A stretch of DNA of 64,000 bases from Pteria penguin (GCA_035048485.1 CM068593.1:273001-337000), one strand, 5' to 3'; positions 22,294-35,900 are shown, counted from the stretch's first letter. Program-made: numbers and translations. The notes: a model not told the origin generated them from the letters alone.

Positions 22294-23045
22294 AAAAATA
22301 GTGAGAAAAGAAAATAGTACAAAAAAAAAAAAAAAAAGGCGGCAATGACTCCGAGAGGGTAACCGAAGTCTCACATTCAAAAATGCTAAACCTAACATTA
22401 GAATCCTGAAATACCGTAAATAAAATACAGTGTAACTAATTACTAACAATACAAACAAGTGCTCAAACTTAGTGAAGGCAAAGAGATGATAATACAAAGG
22501 CAACCCCGAAATCAATCAATCTATCTATAAATAAATAAAAAGCAAAAACAAAATAAAACAAAATAAACAAGTAAACATTTCCCACAGAAAAAAAACCAAA
22601 CAAAATCCAAAACAAACAAACAAATAAGCAGACAACAGAACAAAATAAGACAGATACTGACTCACACAGTGTATTTATTTGAAGATGGGAATCAGTGAAG
22701 ACTACAATGTAGTATTAAAGCGGGATGATTATGCGAGTCTTGTATTTTAACTTCCTCGATTGGTCTATGATGAACACATATCAAAGGATGAGAAGTGCAC
22801 AGAAAGCTCAAATAGGAAGTATTTTACCAAACATTACATGACAACGGCAAAAGCTTAGTCAATAATATTATAAACGCAGTGGGGTTACCTTATTTCTTGC
22901 TCATTGTAAAGGCACATGCCCTGAAATGATTTGATATTTGTCGAGTGTTTTCGCTAAAGGCTGTTAAATATTATTATTATTTAAACCAAGTCCTAACTTT
23001 GTGTTACCAGCAGACTTAGCACCGACTTAATTAACTTAAGAAAGA
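22294..23045. other. Single-copy A-rich DNA, no gene seen
   Basis: Includes poly-A at about 22320-22337 and an A-rich stretch to about 22650. Confidence 0.5.
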
Positions 23046-23049
23046 GTGA

Positions 23050-23770
23050 GAGTCTGGACTTAGCAAGTGTGAACCAGGCAAATTCTAGACAAGCGAAAGT
23101 CGAACCCGATAAATTCTGGATTTCAGCGAGAGTCGAACCCGATAAATTCTGGACGTTATTAAGAGTTGGCATAGATCAGTCGGTAGCGTTTTCTGTTCGG
23201 AGTCGAGGCGGAGGACCCGTATGTGACTGTTTTAGTGTCCTGACTTATGATGACAAAATGAAACTGAGTCCTCTTATCGATGTATATAAGTTGAATGCTA
23301 AAATACACCTTGACTGTCAGTCCATGGCATAAGTCCTCATCCTAACCTGTGTGTCCACTGCATAAGTCTTCATTTTTGCCTGTGTGTCCACTGCATAAGT
23401 CTTCATTCTCACGGCATAGATCAGTCGGTAGCGTTTTCTGTTCGGGGTCGAGGCGGAAGACCCGGATGTGATTGTTTTAGTGTCCTGACTTATGATGACA
23501 AAGTGAAACTGAGTCCTCTTATCGATGTATATACGCTGAATGCTAAAATATACCTTGACTGTCAGTCCATGGCATAAGTCTTCATCCTCACCTTGTGTCC
23601 ACTGCCTAAGTCTTCATTCTCACCTGCGTGTCCACTGCCTAAGTCTTCATTCTCACCTGTGTGTCCACTGCATAAGTCTTCATTCTCACCTGTGTGTCTA
23701 CTGCGTAATTCTTCATTGTCACCTGTGTATCCATGGCATAAGCCCTCATTTTCAAATGTGGGCCCATGAT
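23050..23770 (+). repeat. Nested repeats: 36-bp units, 245-bp-offset duplication, 33-bp array
   Basis: Three copies of a unit with gtcgaacccgataaattctgg occur at 23075-23157. A block of about 170 bp starting ggcatagatcagtcggtagc occurs at 23168 and again at 23413. An array of about 11 33-bp units (actgcataagtcttcattct plus cacctgtgtgtc) fills 23335-23765. The duplicated block contains a degraded tRNA-like stretch. Confidence 0.85.
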
Positions 23771-23864
23771 ATAAGTTTACATTCTCACCTACTGGTCTCG
23801 CCAATGTTTCAGACAAATGACGTTTCCATATATGGAATCTAATCCTGACAAGACATGGAAAAGC

Positions 23865-25572
23865 CGGTGCTGTAATGTGCTTTACAGGTGTATGTATACA
23901 ACAATTATGTTGAGATGACATAACATAGAAAGACGGTGCTGTAATGTGCTCTACAGGTGTGTGTATATTACAGTTATGTTGAGATGGCATAACATAGAAA
24001 GCCGGTGCTGTAATGTGCTCTACAGGTGTGTGTATATTACAATTATGTTGAGATGACATAACATAGAAAGCCGGTGCTGTAATGTGCTCTACAGGTGTGT
24101 GTATATTACAATTATGTTGAGATGGCATAACATAGAAAGCCGGTGCTGTAATGTGCTCTACAGGTGTGTGTGTATATTACAATTATGTTGAGATGACATA
24201 ACATAGAAATCCGGTGCTGTAATGTGCTCCACAGGTGTGTGTATGTTACAATTATGTTGAGATGACATGACATAGAAAGTCGGTGCTGTAATGTGCTCTA
24301 CAGGTGTGTGTATGTTACAATTATGTTGAGATGACATGACATAGAAAGCCGGTGTTGTAATGTGCTCTACAGGTGTGTGTATATTACAATTATGTTGCGA
24401 TGACATAACATAGAAAGCCGGTGCTGTAATGTGCTCTACAGGTGTATACATGTATATTACAATTATGTTGAGATGACATAACATAGAAATCCGGTGCTGT
24501 AATGTGCTCTACAGGTGCGTGTATATAACAATTATGTTGAGATGACATAACATAGAAAGCCGGTGCTGTAATGTGCTCTACAGGTGTGTGTATGTTACAA
24601 TTATGTTGAGATGGCATAACATAGAAAGACGGTGCTGTAATGTGCTCTACAGGTGTGTGTATGTTACAATTATGTAGAGATGGCATAACATAGAAAGCCG
24701 GTGCTGTAATGTGCTCTACAGGTGTATACATGTATATTACAATTATGTTGAGATGACATAACATAGAAATCCGGTGCTGTAATGTGCTCTACAGGTGTGT
24801 GTATATTTCAATTATGTTAAGATGACATAACATAGAAAGACGGTGCTGTAATGTGCTCTACAGGTGTGTGTATATTACAGTTATGTTGAGATGGCATAAC
24901 ATAGAAAGCCGGTGCTGTAATGTGCTCTACAGGTGTGTGTATATTACAATTATGTTGCGATGACATAACATAGAAAGCCGGTGCTGTAATGTGCTCTACA
25001 GGTGTATACATGTATATTACAATTATGTTGAGATGACATAAGATAGAAATCCGGTGCTGTAATGTGCTCTACAGGTGTGTGTATATTGCAATTATGTTGA
25101 GATGACATAACACAGAAAGCCGGTGCTGTAATGTGCTCTACAGGTGTGTGTATATTACAATTATATTGAGATGACATAACATAGAAAGCCGGTGCTGTAA
25201 TGTGCTCTACAGGTGTATACATGTATATTACAATTATGTTGAGATTATATAACATAGAAAGCCGGTGCTGTTATGTGCTCTACAGGTGTGTGTATATTAC
25301 AATTATGTTGAGATGACTTGACATAGAAAGTCGGTGCTGTAATGTGCTCTACAGGTGTGTGTGTATATTACAATTATGTTGAGATGACATAACATAGAAA
25401 GCCGGTGCTGTAATGTGCTCTACAGGTGTGTGTATATTACAATTATGTTGAGATGAAATAACATAGAAAGCCGGTGATGTAATGTGCTCTACAGGTGTGT
25501 GTATATTACAATTATGTTGAGATGACTTGACATAGAAAGCCGGTGCTGTAATGTGCTCTACAGGTGTATGTA
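23865..25572 (-). repeat. 69-bp minisatellite array, ~25 copies
   Basis: Unit contains agccggtgctgtaatgtgct, ctacaggtgtgtgtatatta and caattatgttgagatgac. Because 69 is a multiple of three, minus-strand frames of up to 188 codons stay open. No coding evidence. Confidence 0.96.
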
Positions 25573-26375
25573 CATTTCAGGATTTTGAGGAGATTATTAT
25601 TCCTGAACTGCATATAATTTCCATAGGGGACTGTGTGTTTGCTGTAACTTTCTGCATGTCCATAAGTAGAAGGATGTATGAGGGAAAGTTTGCCAGCATA
25701 TTGGGAGGCATGGCGTTACCACCACCACCACCACCAAGAACAACAAAAACACTATGGGAGTAGCCACTAGATTTTTATGAGGGAAAGGGAAAGGAAGATT
25801 GTTGGGAGCCGGATAGGTTTTCTTTTTGGAAGGGGGTGGAGCTATTTTCAGAACTCACATTTTTTATTCCAATATTTAGAGCCAGATTATTCATTTTGTC
25901 ACCCATGAAATTTACTGACCTCCTGTCCGAATTATTTTTCCTATATTGCGAGCCCGAAATCTATTTTTGAAAAATCTTCCCGCCCCTCCCCCATTAAAAT
26001 CAAATGGTTTCTCCCCAATAAAGACAAATTTAGGTTTGCTCCATACCTTCATAGATCACAATGCTTTTCTGGACATGTATTCTTGTTTATATTGCCAACT
26101 TTTAAATAGAACAGATAAGACAGCATATGCCAAGCTTTATTTTTTTGTTGTGAAATGAGTGACGCAGCATTTAAATCTACTATATCGTCAGGTACATCTA
26201 TATTAAATGACAAACGAATACCTATATAAATATCTCGATAAGTATAGTACAAAGATAATGTTACTTGGATTTAAGGCATGTCATCGCCAACAGCAGGTGA
26301 CGTGCCATGATAACTGTGATCTAGAACAATGGAATTCAAATAAAGGTATATCACGTTGTTACAAATATAGAGTCT
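25573..26375. other. Single-copy DNA with poly-C and ACC stretches
   Basis: Contains a (cca)n run at about 25719-25737 and degenerate G/C-rich runs. No supported gene. Confidence 0.45.
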
Positions 26376-27548
26376 ACCTAACCCTAACCTTAACCTAGAG
26401 ACAGACAGACATCATCGCCAACAGCAAGTGACATATTATATAGAGTCTACCTAGAGACAGACAGACATCATCGCAAACAGCAAGTGACATATTATATAGA
26501 GTCTATCTAGAGACTCACAGACATCATCGCCAATAGCAAGTGACATATTATATAGAGTCTACCTAGAGACAGACAGACATCATCGCCAACAGCAAGTGAC
26601 ATGTAATATAGAGTCTATCTAGAGACAGACAGACATCATCGCCAATAGCAAGTGACATATTATATAGAGTCTACCTAGAGACAGACAGACATCATCGCCA
26701 ACAGCAAGTGACATATTATATAGAGTCTATCTAGAGACAGACAGACATCATCGCCAATAGCAAGTGACATATTATATAGAGTCTACCTAGAGACAGACAG
26801 ACATCATCGCCAACAGCAAGTGACAAATTATATAGAGTCTATCTAGAGACAGACAGACATCATCGCCAATAGCAAGTGACATATTATATAGAGTCTACCT
26901 AGAGACAGACAGACATCATCGCCAACAGCAAGTGACATATTATATAGAGTCTATCTAGAGACAGACAGACATCATCGCCAATAGCAAGTGACATATTATA
27001 TAGAGTCTACCTAGAGACAGACAGACATCATCGCCAACAGCAAGTGACATATTATATAGAGTCTATCTAGAGACAGACAGACATCATCGCCAATAGCAAG
27101 TGACATATTATATAGAGTCTACCTAGAGACAGACAGACATCATCGCCAACAGCAAGTGACATATTATATAGAGTCTACCTAGAGACAGACAGACATCATC
27201 GCCAACAGCAAGTGACATATTATATAGAGTCTACCTAGAGACAGACAGACATCATCGCCAACAGCAAGTGACATATTATATAGAGTCTATCTAGAGACAG
27301 ACAGACATCATCGCCAATAGCAAGTGACATATTATATAGAGTCTACCTAAAGACAGACAGACATCATCGCCAACAGCAAATGACATTATATATAGCCTGC
27401 CCAGAGACAGACAGACATCCTCGTAAATAGCAAGTGACATATTATATAGAGTCTAAGTGACAGACAGACATCTTTGCCAATAACAAGTGACATATTATAT
27501 AGAGTCTACATAGAGACAGACAGGCATCATCGCCAATATCAAGTCACG
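26376..27548 (+). repeat. 56-bp minisatellite with 112-bp dimer organisation
   Basis: About 21 units contain gacagacagacatcatcgcc and gtgacatattatatagagtc. Two types alternate (caacagc with tacctag, and caatagc with tatctag): the marker ccaatag falls at 26530, 26642, 26754 and 26866, exactly 112 bp apart. A telomere-like insertion sits in the first unit near 26378-26395. Confidence 0.95.
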
Positions 27549-28090
27549 TATTATAAACATTAAAATCCGTATCTAAGGGAATAGAATTCTGATAAAACTA
27601 TACTACCCTGGTACAAAAATGGACTCGAACTTTAGACAAACAACCAGAAGGCAGGCATTCCACCAGACACCTCGACAAACTGTCAGACAGAGACAGAAAG
27701 GCGTGTTATTTTACTGACAAAGATAAAAACATTCTTTTTTATGTAAATCGATAACAGCAACTTTATATATTTTCTTTTGAAAAGGAAAGAAAATCAGCTT
27801 ATACCAGAACTAAACACCCGAATCAGTAAATACCATATATTGATTTCGTTGCTCTTTAGGTATCGTTTTAAAGTTTTAAAGCGGAATTTAACATGAAATT
27901 AGACGCTGATAGCCAGTATAGCCGTTCTTCATGGTGACATAGGAATTATATTGTCTTAGTTGGAATATCAATATTTACTGGTCCGATACGCAGTACAAGT
28001 CTCAAATAAACCCATAATGGCCAAACAACAGTTCAACGTACGTTTTATAACGGAAAGGGGATATGATAGTGAGTACTCTGTAACAATCTA
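27549..28090. other. Single-copy DNA, no gene seen
   Basis: No splice-flanked frame or repeat recognised. Confidence 0.5.
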
Positions 28091-28092
28091 GG

Positions 28093-28783
28093 TGATGATA
28101 TATCTGATAGGCAGGTAATAATATATCTGATAGGCAGGTGATAATATATCTGATAGGCAGGTAATAATATATCTGATAGGCAGGTGATAATATATCTGAT
28201 AGGCAGGTAATAATATATCTGATAGGCAGGTGATAATATATCTGATAGGCAGGTAATAATATATCTGATAGGCAGGTGATAATATATCTGATAGGCAGGT
28301 GATAATATATCTGATAGGCAGGTAATAATATATCTGATAGGCAGGTGATAATATATCTGATAGGCAGGTGATAATATATCTGATAGGCAGGTAATAATAT
28401 ATCTGATAGGCAGGTGATAATATATCTGATAGGCAGGTGATAATATATCTGATAGGCAGGTAATAATATATCTGATAGGCAGGTGATAATATATCTGATA
28501 GGCAGGTAATAATATATCTGATAGGCAGGTGATAATATATCTGATAGGCAGGTAATAATATATCTGATAGGCAGGTGATAATATATCTGATAGGCAGGTG
28601 ATAATATATCTGATAGGCAGGTGATAATATATCTGATAGGCAGGTAATAATATATCTGATAGGCAGGTGATAATACATCTGATAGGCAGGTGATAATATA
28701 TCTGATAGGCAGGTGATGATATATCTGATAGGCAGGTAATAATATATCTGATAGGCAGGTGATAATATATCTGATAGGCAGAG
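28093..28783 (+). repeat. 23-bp minisatellite, 30 near-identical copies
   Basis: The unit is ataatatatctgataggcag plus gtg or gta. Units differ almost only at one base (gtGat or gtAat). All three minus-strand frames are open for 244-277 codons because the 69-base supercycle has no stop; this is not coding. Confidence 0.97.
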
Positions 28784-29106
28784 AAAAGGACGACTGCATG
28801 ACTTACGTGGGCGTGGACACAAGCTATTACAAATACATGTGTTGAGACGGTCCCTTTATGTATATTAACAAAAAGCAAACAAACAAAATAGACCCTTTAA
28901 AAAATAAATAGGTAAAAAGTAATAATAGTAATAAAACTACAGGACTGACGTTTTGAGGGAAGAAATATCTCTGTTCCCGCAAAATGACGCAAGACACAAT
29001 CACTATCTGATTATGACCTCAATTTTTTTTTTACCGGAAACGTAATTATTCTTCTCACAAAATGTTAATCTTGTAGTTAACGTGAAAGGATAGATCTATA
29101 ACTATA

Positions 29107-29137
<31 letters not shown>

Positions 29138-29584
29138 CCAAAAGAACAAAAGAAGCCCAAAACTATTAAAATCACCAAGGGACAGATTACTGAACCAAAG
29201 TGTTTGTTGCATCTCGTCTTAATTATTTTTCTGTTCCAGCTCAGTTCAGGCTATTAATGCAACACGAAATTTATTTATGCAGATTTATTTCTGATGTGTT
29301 GCAGGCCACATTCCAGGGTAAAAGATGTAAGCAGATTAAATGATAAGAGCTCATAACTTGATAAAAAAAATAACTTTAGTCAGAATTAATATCAATACTG
29401 CGGTGAAAACAACGTCAATTACACTGTTGCAGGTATTCATAATTAATTTATATTTAATGAAAATATTTTAAATCGTTTGTTCCGTCTTCCGAGAATAAAT
29501 TCAAGGTAGAGTCTAATCACAATTTATATTTATGCTTATTGTTTTACATTACGTCAAAAGCATTTCACTTCTACAGTGACGTGT
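28784..29584. other. AT-rich single-copy DNA
   Basis: Contains (aaat)n at about 29106-29137. No gene seen. Confidence 0.5.
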
Positions 29585-29587
29585 CCC

Positions 29588-29880
29588 AAGTCGAGCACGC
29601 TACCGAGGTATCATAAAGACTTCTCAGTCCCAAGTCGAGCACGCTACCGAGGTAGCATAAAGACTTCTCAGTCCAAAGTCAAGCACGCTACCGAGGTAGC
29701 ATAAAGACTTCTCAGTCCAAAGTCAAGCACGCTACCGAGGTAGCATAAAGACTTCTCAGTCCAAAGTCGAGCACGCTACCGAGGTAGCATAAAGTCTTCT
29801 CAGTCCAAAGTCGAGCACGCTACAGAGGTAGCATACAGACTTCTCAGTCCAAAGTCGAGCACGCTACCGAGGTACTATAA
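29588..29880 (+). repeat. 44-bp tandem repeat, six to seven copies
   Basis: Unit contains gcacgctaccgaggtagcat, with an internal ctaccgaggtag near-palindrome, and aaagacttctcagtcc. Confidence 0.95.
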
Positions 29881-31288
29881 TATGCTCGATTGAAACAGGT
29901 GAGCGGTATGTTAGCACGATTGCGTAATGCTAGAACATTGTATATAAGTGATTTTAAATGTAGTAATTTTCAAAATTGGCTTTAAAACATGTTATTGTAG
30001 AGGTTTTCATTTTGTTAATCTGAGTAAAATCAAATTATCAGTAAAGCATTAGAACCAACTGCTCACATTAGACATTACAATATTCAATTACTAAAGCGTA
30101 AAGGTTATAGAAGCTCCTAAAGTCAACGAAACATACTAAAACAATTTATGCACTTTGAAAATGCACCTAACATTTCCCATATGTTTCAGTACTTTTGTAG
30201 ATCACAGTGAAAGGGGAACAGGTGGACAGACGTGTGTGTGTGGGGGGGGGGGGTGTTGTGTTAATGTAGCAGGGCATAACTCCCCCCAGCTACAGTCTAC
30301 GCATATACACACAATTCTAGCCATCTACCGCTACCCGACTGAGGGTTCGAACCACAATATGTTATGGGGGTGGGCGGCTACAGTGAATCCACATCAAGTG
30401 ACCCCGTCCTCTTTATTCATTTAATGCAATATTCTGTACAATACGAATTCTTAAAAAAAAAACCCAAACAAACAAAAACAAACAAACAAACAAATCGTAT
30501 ACGAAGTGGCATTGTGTGTATGGAATGAAATAAATTCCCAAAGTTCATGTACTACTGAATCATGCAATACTGATTCAAGAAAAATAGTTATAACGGAAAG
30601 AACGTAATTACATAAATGTAATATGTATTTGCTTTTCAATTTGTCTTTTCTCTGAGGAGAGGGTTTGAAAGATTCGCATTCATTGTGTGTCCTACAATCT
30701 TCTTAAGAATATACCTCATTCCTTTAATGTCTTATTTAAACCACAAGCTCCTAGCACTTTAATCTATTATTTACGCTTTAAAAAGTCAAAGAAAAATATA
30801 CAAAGTCTGCCACATGATAAAACCGTGTATTTCTGCTGCAAGTGTTTTATTTCTCGCTCCATTCATAGTTTTCTATTTAATAAAATGGCGGCACCACGTC
30901 TACCCTCACCAACCTGATGTACATAATGACTCGACAAAGTGGTCGATCATTTTTGCAAAACATAAATTTATCACAAGTATTTCTCACATCTAATTCTACT
31001 TACCGGGCTTACCCTCCCCCCTTTTTTTTGTAGTCTCGATAATGGATAATAGGAACTTGACATCGGAAAATAACAATTTCGATTTGAACACACGACTATT
31101 TAACGTATAATCAGTATAAACATTGATATTATTGGATATTTCTTTAATAAAACAGTACGGACAAACAATACTTATAATAAAATAATATGAATTGAGTAAG
31201 TCAATAAAATATTTAGTAATATCGGCACGAGTGACTCGTTCCTTTCTCTCCTCGCTATGTTTATGTATTGCAGTGAGTTGAGAGTTTC
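29881..31288. other. Single-copy DNA, no supported gene
   Basis: Includes G10 at about 30241-30252, an A/C-rich run at 30450-30495, and aaaatggcggc near 30882. ORFs at 30155-30424 (plus) and 30996-31334 (minus) lack splice or family support. Confidence 0.4.
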
Positions 31289-31300
31289 TGAATATCTCTA

Positions 31301-31528
31301 CCGGGGTCCAGGTAGCGCGCTCGCTTCTCACCAATGCGACCCGGGTTCGATTCCCGGTGTGGTACGTGAGATGGTGGGGCTGTCACCAACCTGGCTTCGT
31401 GGGTTTTCTCCGGGTACTCCGGTTTCCTCCCACACAAACGACACCCTTACGCCAAGATCCGTGCCAACGAGCAAGATTTATATAATTTGTTAACTTGTTT
31501 CTTAATCGCTGTAAAATAAAGTTTAAAT
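31301..31528 (+). mobile_element. tRNA-derived SINE (family C), complete
   Basis: Head gtagcgcgctcgcttctcac and box B gggttcgattcccggtg are followed by a body with ctccggtttcctcccacaca and a tail cgctgtaaaataaa. A perfect 12-bp target duplication, tgaatatctcta, lies at 31289-31300 and 31529-31540. Confidence 0.92.
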
Positions 31529-31899
31529 TGAATATCTCTATATGCCATTCATCCACTTACCTTACCCTTTTCACAGAGCGAGCACTCAACGACATCCTTA
31601 CTTTCTCGTCGCCATGGAAACAGAGTAGTTTATGGAATCGGATCTTGGTGACACCATTGTTAGAACGAGTATGGTTACGGACGCCATACTCACTTGTAAA
31701 ATGACATATTGAATAGACCCAAATCTCACGTGATTTAAAACGGTTAGATTAGCCAGGTATGTCAAATTGACTGAAGAGGTATTAAATGAATGATAAATCT
31801 ATTTCATGCTACACCAGTCAGAGGAACTGTAAGACGAGTCGAGTTTAACATTTAGTGTAGAATAATCATATACAGAGGAATAAAGGAGATTCCGGGTAT

Positions 31900-32120
31900 A
31901 TCGGTTGATTTAGAAAGGGCAGGGGGGAGGGTTTGTGCAATGGTTCCATTTGATTGGAAAATTTTAACTCCCCCCTCCAAAAAAAAAAGGTTATTTTCGA
32001 CTAATTTACGGGTTGCACCCCTCCCCCTTTCCGGACCGAATAGTTCAAAACAATAGTAACTGGAAGCTGCAACGCCCCTCTTTTGCCCTTTCAAAAATTT
32101 CTAGATCCGCCTATGGGGTA
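31900..32120. mobile_element. Degraded poly-G/poly-C inverted-repeat element
   Basis: G-rich left part (ggcaggggggaggg) and right end with tagatccgcctatgggg resemble the element at 6803. Ends are diverged. Confidence 0.4.
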
Positions 32121-32214
32121 GATCCTGAAAAGACTCATTATGATAAAGGCTATGTAAGTTTTCACGTTGTAACAAACGTCAATGAAAGCGACTTTGATCC
32201 TTATATAAATCCAC

Positions 32215-32730
32215 AAATAAATTCATTCAACAGAGCACTGTCTACCAATACATTAATTCCACAGAGCACTGTCTACCAATAACTTCATTCCACAGAACAC
32301 TGTCTACCAATATATTCATTCCACAGAACATTGTCGACCAATAAATCAATTCCACACAACACCGTCTACCAATAAATCAATTCCACACAACATCGTCTAC
32401 CAATAAATTCATTCCACACAACACTGTCTATAAATTATATATAAATCCATTCCACACATTGTCTACCAATAAATTCATTCCAATAAATACTGTTTACTAA
32501 TAAATCAATTCCACAGAGCACTGTCTACCTATGAATACAGTTTACCAGTATATCCATTCCTCAGAACATTCTCTACCAATAAATCCATTCCACATAACAT
32601 TGTCTACCAATAAATCGATTCTCCAGAACACTGCCTACCAATAAATTATTCCACAGAACACTTTCTACCAATAAATTCATTCCACAGAACACTTTCTACC
32701 AATAAACTCATTCCACGGAGCACTATTTAC
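32215..32730 (+). repeat. 31-bp tandem repeat, about 17 copies
   Basis: Unit contains attccacagaacactgtcta and ccaataaatt, with moderate divergence. Confidence 0.92.
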
Positions 32731-32942
32731 TATTTATGCTCGGAGGTACTTACTACGTGTAGTCATATAATACTCCTTCTATTAATAGGATTTCCTATAC
32801 AATTTCGAATTCACTTATATTGTTCAACAGTGATGTATATTAACATTGTTTAGCTTCAAATGGCATCTCTAAAGATAGGTAGGTTCTGAGAATCCATAAA
32901 GCGAATATCCGAATGACTGCCCTCTTGATCTAATGGCCCAGG

Positions 32943-35900
32943 AAAGTCATGTCATTAGATGAGGCAGTATAGATCCGGGAGTAACGACCGTGCCATGTCA
33001 TTAGATGACGCAGTATAGATCTGAATTAACGACAGTGTCATGTCATTAGATGAAGCAGTATAGATCCGGGAGTAACGACAGTGTCATGTCATTAGAGGAG
33101 GCAGTATAGACCCGGGAGTAACGACAGTGTCATGTCATTAGATGAGGCAGTATAGATCCGGGAGTAACGACAGTGTCATATCATTAGATGAGGCAGTATA
33201 GATCCGGGAGTAACGACAGTGTCATGTCATTAGATGAGGCAGTATAGATCCGGGAGTAACGACAGTGCCATGTCATTAGAGGAGGCAGTATAGATCCGGG
33301 AGTAACGACAGTGTCATGTCATTAGATAAGGCAGTATAGATCCGGGAGTAACGACAGTGCCATGTCATTTGATGAGGCAGTATAGACCCGGGAGTAACGA
33401 CAGTGCCATGTCATTAGATGAGGCAGTATAGACCCGGGAGTAACGACAGTGTCATGTCATTAGATGAGGCAGTATAGATCTGGGAGTAACGACAGTGCCA
33501 TGTCATTTGATGAGGCAGTATAAACCCGGGAGTAACGACAGTGTCATGTCATTAGATGAGGCAGTATAGATCCGGGAGTAACGACAGTGTCATATCATTA
33601 GCTGAGACAGTATAGATCCGGGAGTAACGACAGTGTCATGTCATTAGATGAGGCAGTATAGATCCGGGAGTAACGACAGTGTCATGTCATTAGAGGAGGC
33701 AGTATAGACCCAGGAGTAACGACAGTGCCATGTCATTAGAGGAGGCACTATAGATCTGATGGAGTAACGACAGTGTCATGTCATTAGATGAGGCAGTATA
33801 GATCCGGGAGTAACGACAGTGTCATGTCATTAGATGACGCAGTATAGATCCGGGAGTAACGACAGTGTCATGTCATTAGATGAGGCAATATAGATCCGAG
33901 AGTAACGACAGTGCCATGTCATTAGATGAGGCAGTATAGATCCGGGAGTAACGACAGTGTCATGTCATTAGATGAGGCAGTATAGATCTTGGAGTAACGA
34001 CAGTGTCATGTCATTAGATGACGCAGTATAGATCCGGGAGTAACGACAGTGTCATGTCATTAGAGGAGGCAGTATAGATCTGGGAGTAACGACAGTGTCA
34101 TGTCATTAGATGACGCAGTATAAATCCGGGAGTAACGACAGTGTCGTGTCATTAGAGGAGGTAGTATAGATCCGGGAGTAACGACAGTGTCATGTCATTA
34201 GATGACTCAGTATAGATCCGGGAGTAACGACAGTGTCATGTCATTAGATGAGGCAGTATAGATCCGGGAGTAACGACAGTGCCATGTCATTAGAGGAGGC
34301 ACTATAGATCTGATGGAGTAACAACAGTGTCATGTCATTAGATGAAGCAGTATAGATCCGGGAGTAACTACAGTGTCATGTCATTAGATGAGGCAGTATA
34401 GACCCGGGAGTAACGACAGTGTCATGTCATTAGATGAGGCAGTATATACCCAGGAGTAACGACAGTGTCATGTCATTAGATGAGGCAGTATAGATCCGGG
34501 AGTAACGACAGTGTCATGTCATTAGATGAGGCAGTATAGATCTGGGAGTAACGACAGTGCCATGTCATTAGATGACGCAGTATAGATCTGATGGAGTAAC
34601 GACAGTGTCATGTCATTAGATGAGGCAGTATAGACCCAGGAGTAACGACAGTGTCATGTCATTAGATGAGGCAGTATAGATCCGGGAGTAACGATAGTGT
34701 CATGTCATTAGATGAGGCAGTATAGATCTGGGAGTAACGACAGTGTCATGTCATTAGATGAGGCAGTATAGATCTGGGAGTAACGACAGTGTCATGTCAT
34801 TAGATGACGCAGTATAGATCCGGGAGTAACGACAGTGCCATGTCATTAGAGGAGGCACTATAGATCTGATGGAGTAACGACAGTGTCATGTCATTAGATG
34901 AGGCAGTATAGATCCGGGAGTAACGACAGTGTCATGTCATTAGATGACGCAGTATAGATCCGGGAGTAACGACAGTGTCATGTCATTAGATGAGGCAGTA
35001 TAGATCCGAGAGTAACGACAGTGCCATGTCATTAGATGAGGCAGTATAGATCCGGGAGTAACGACAGTGTCATGTCATTAGATGAGGCAGTATAGATCTT
35101 GGAGTAACGACAGTGTCATGTCATTAGATGACGCAGTATAGATCCGGGAGTAACGACAGTGTCATGTCATTAGAGGAGGCAGTATAGATCTGGGAGTAAC
35201 GACAGTGTCATGTCATTAGATGACGCAGTATAGATCCGGGAGTAACGACAGTGTCGTGTCATTAGAGGAGGTAGTATAGATCCGGGAGTAACGACAGTGT
35301 CATGTCATTAGATGACTCAGTATAGATCCGGGAGTAACGACAGTGTCATGTCATTAGATGAGGCAGTATAGATCCGGGAGTAACGACAGTGCCATGTCAT
35401 TAGAGGAGGCACTATAGATCTGATGGAGTAACAACAGTGTCATGTCATTAGATGAAGCAGTATAGATCCGGGAGTAACTACAGTGTCATGTCATTAGATG
35501 AGGCAGTATAGACCCGGGAGTAACGACAGTGTCATGTCATTAGATGAGGCAGTATATACCCAGGAGTAACGACAGTGTCATGTCATTAGATGAGGCAGTA
35601 TAGATCCGGGAGTAACGACAGTGTCATGTCATTAGATGAGGCAGTATAGATCTGGGAGTAACGACAGTGCCATGTCATTAGATGACGCAGTATAGATCTG
35701 ATGGAGTAACGACAGTGTCATGTCATTAGATGAGGCAGTATAGACCCAGGAGTAACGACAGTGTCGTGTCATTAGATGAGGCAGTATAGATCCGGGAGTA
35801 ACGATAGTGTCATGTCATTAGATGAGGCAGTATAGATCTGGGAGTAACGACAGTGTCATGTCATTAGATGAGGCAGTATAGATCTGGGAGTAACGACAGT

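Noticed and set aside
23562..24128. 188-codon minus-strand ORF
   Set aside because: Crosses the 33-bp and 69-bp arrays; both periods are multiples of three, so openness is expected.
26376..27548. Regularly spaced repeats suggestive of a CRISPR array
   Set aside because: The DNA between conserved blocks is itself repeated, so there are no unique spacers, no cas genes, and the context is animal.
28002..28878. Three overlapping minus-strand ORFs of 244-277 codons
   Set aside because: All three frames of a 23-bp repeat are open because its 69-base cycle has no stop. The peptides are permutations of one repeat (ITCLSDILSPAYQIYYHLP-like).
29588..29880. 44-bp repeats with a short palindrome, CRISPR-like at first look
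   Set aside because: Units are head-to-tail and fully alike, without variable spacers.
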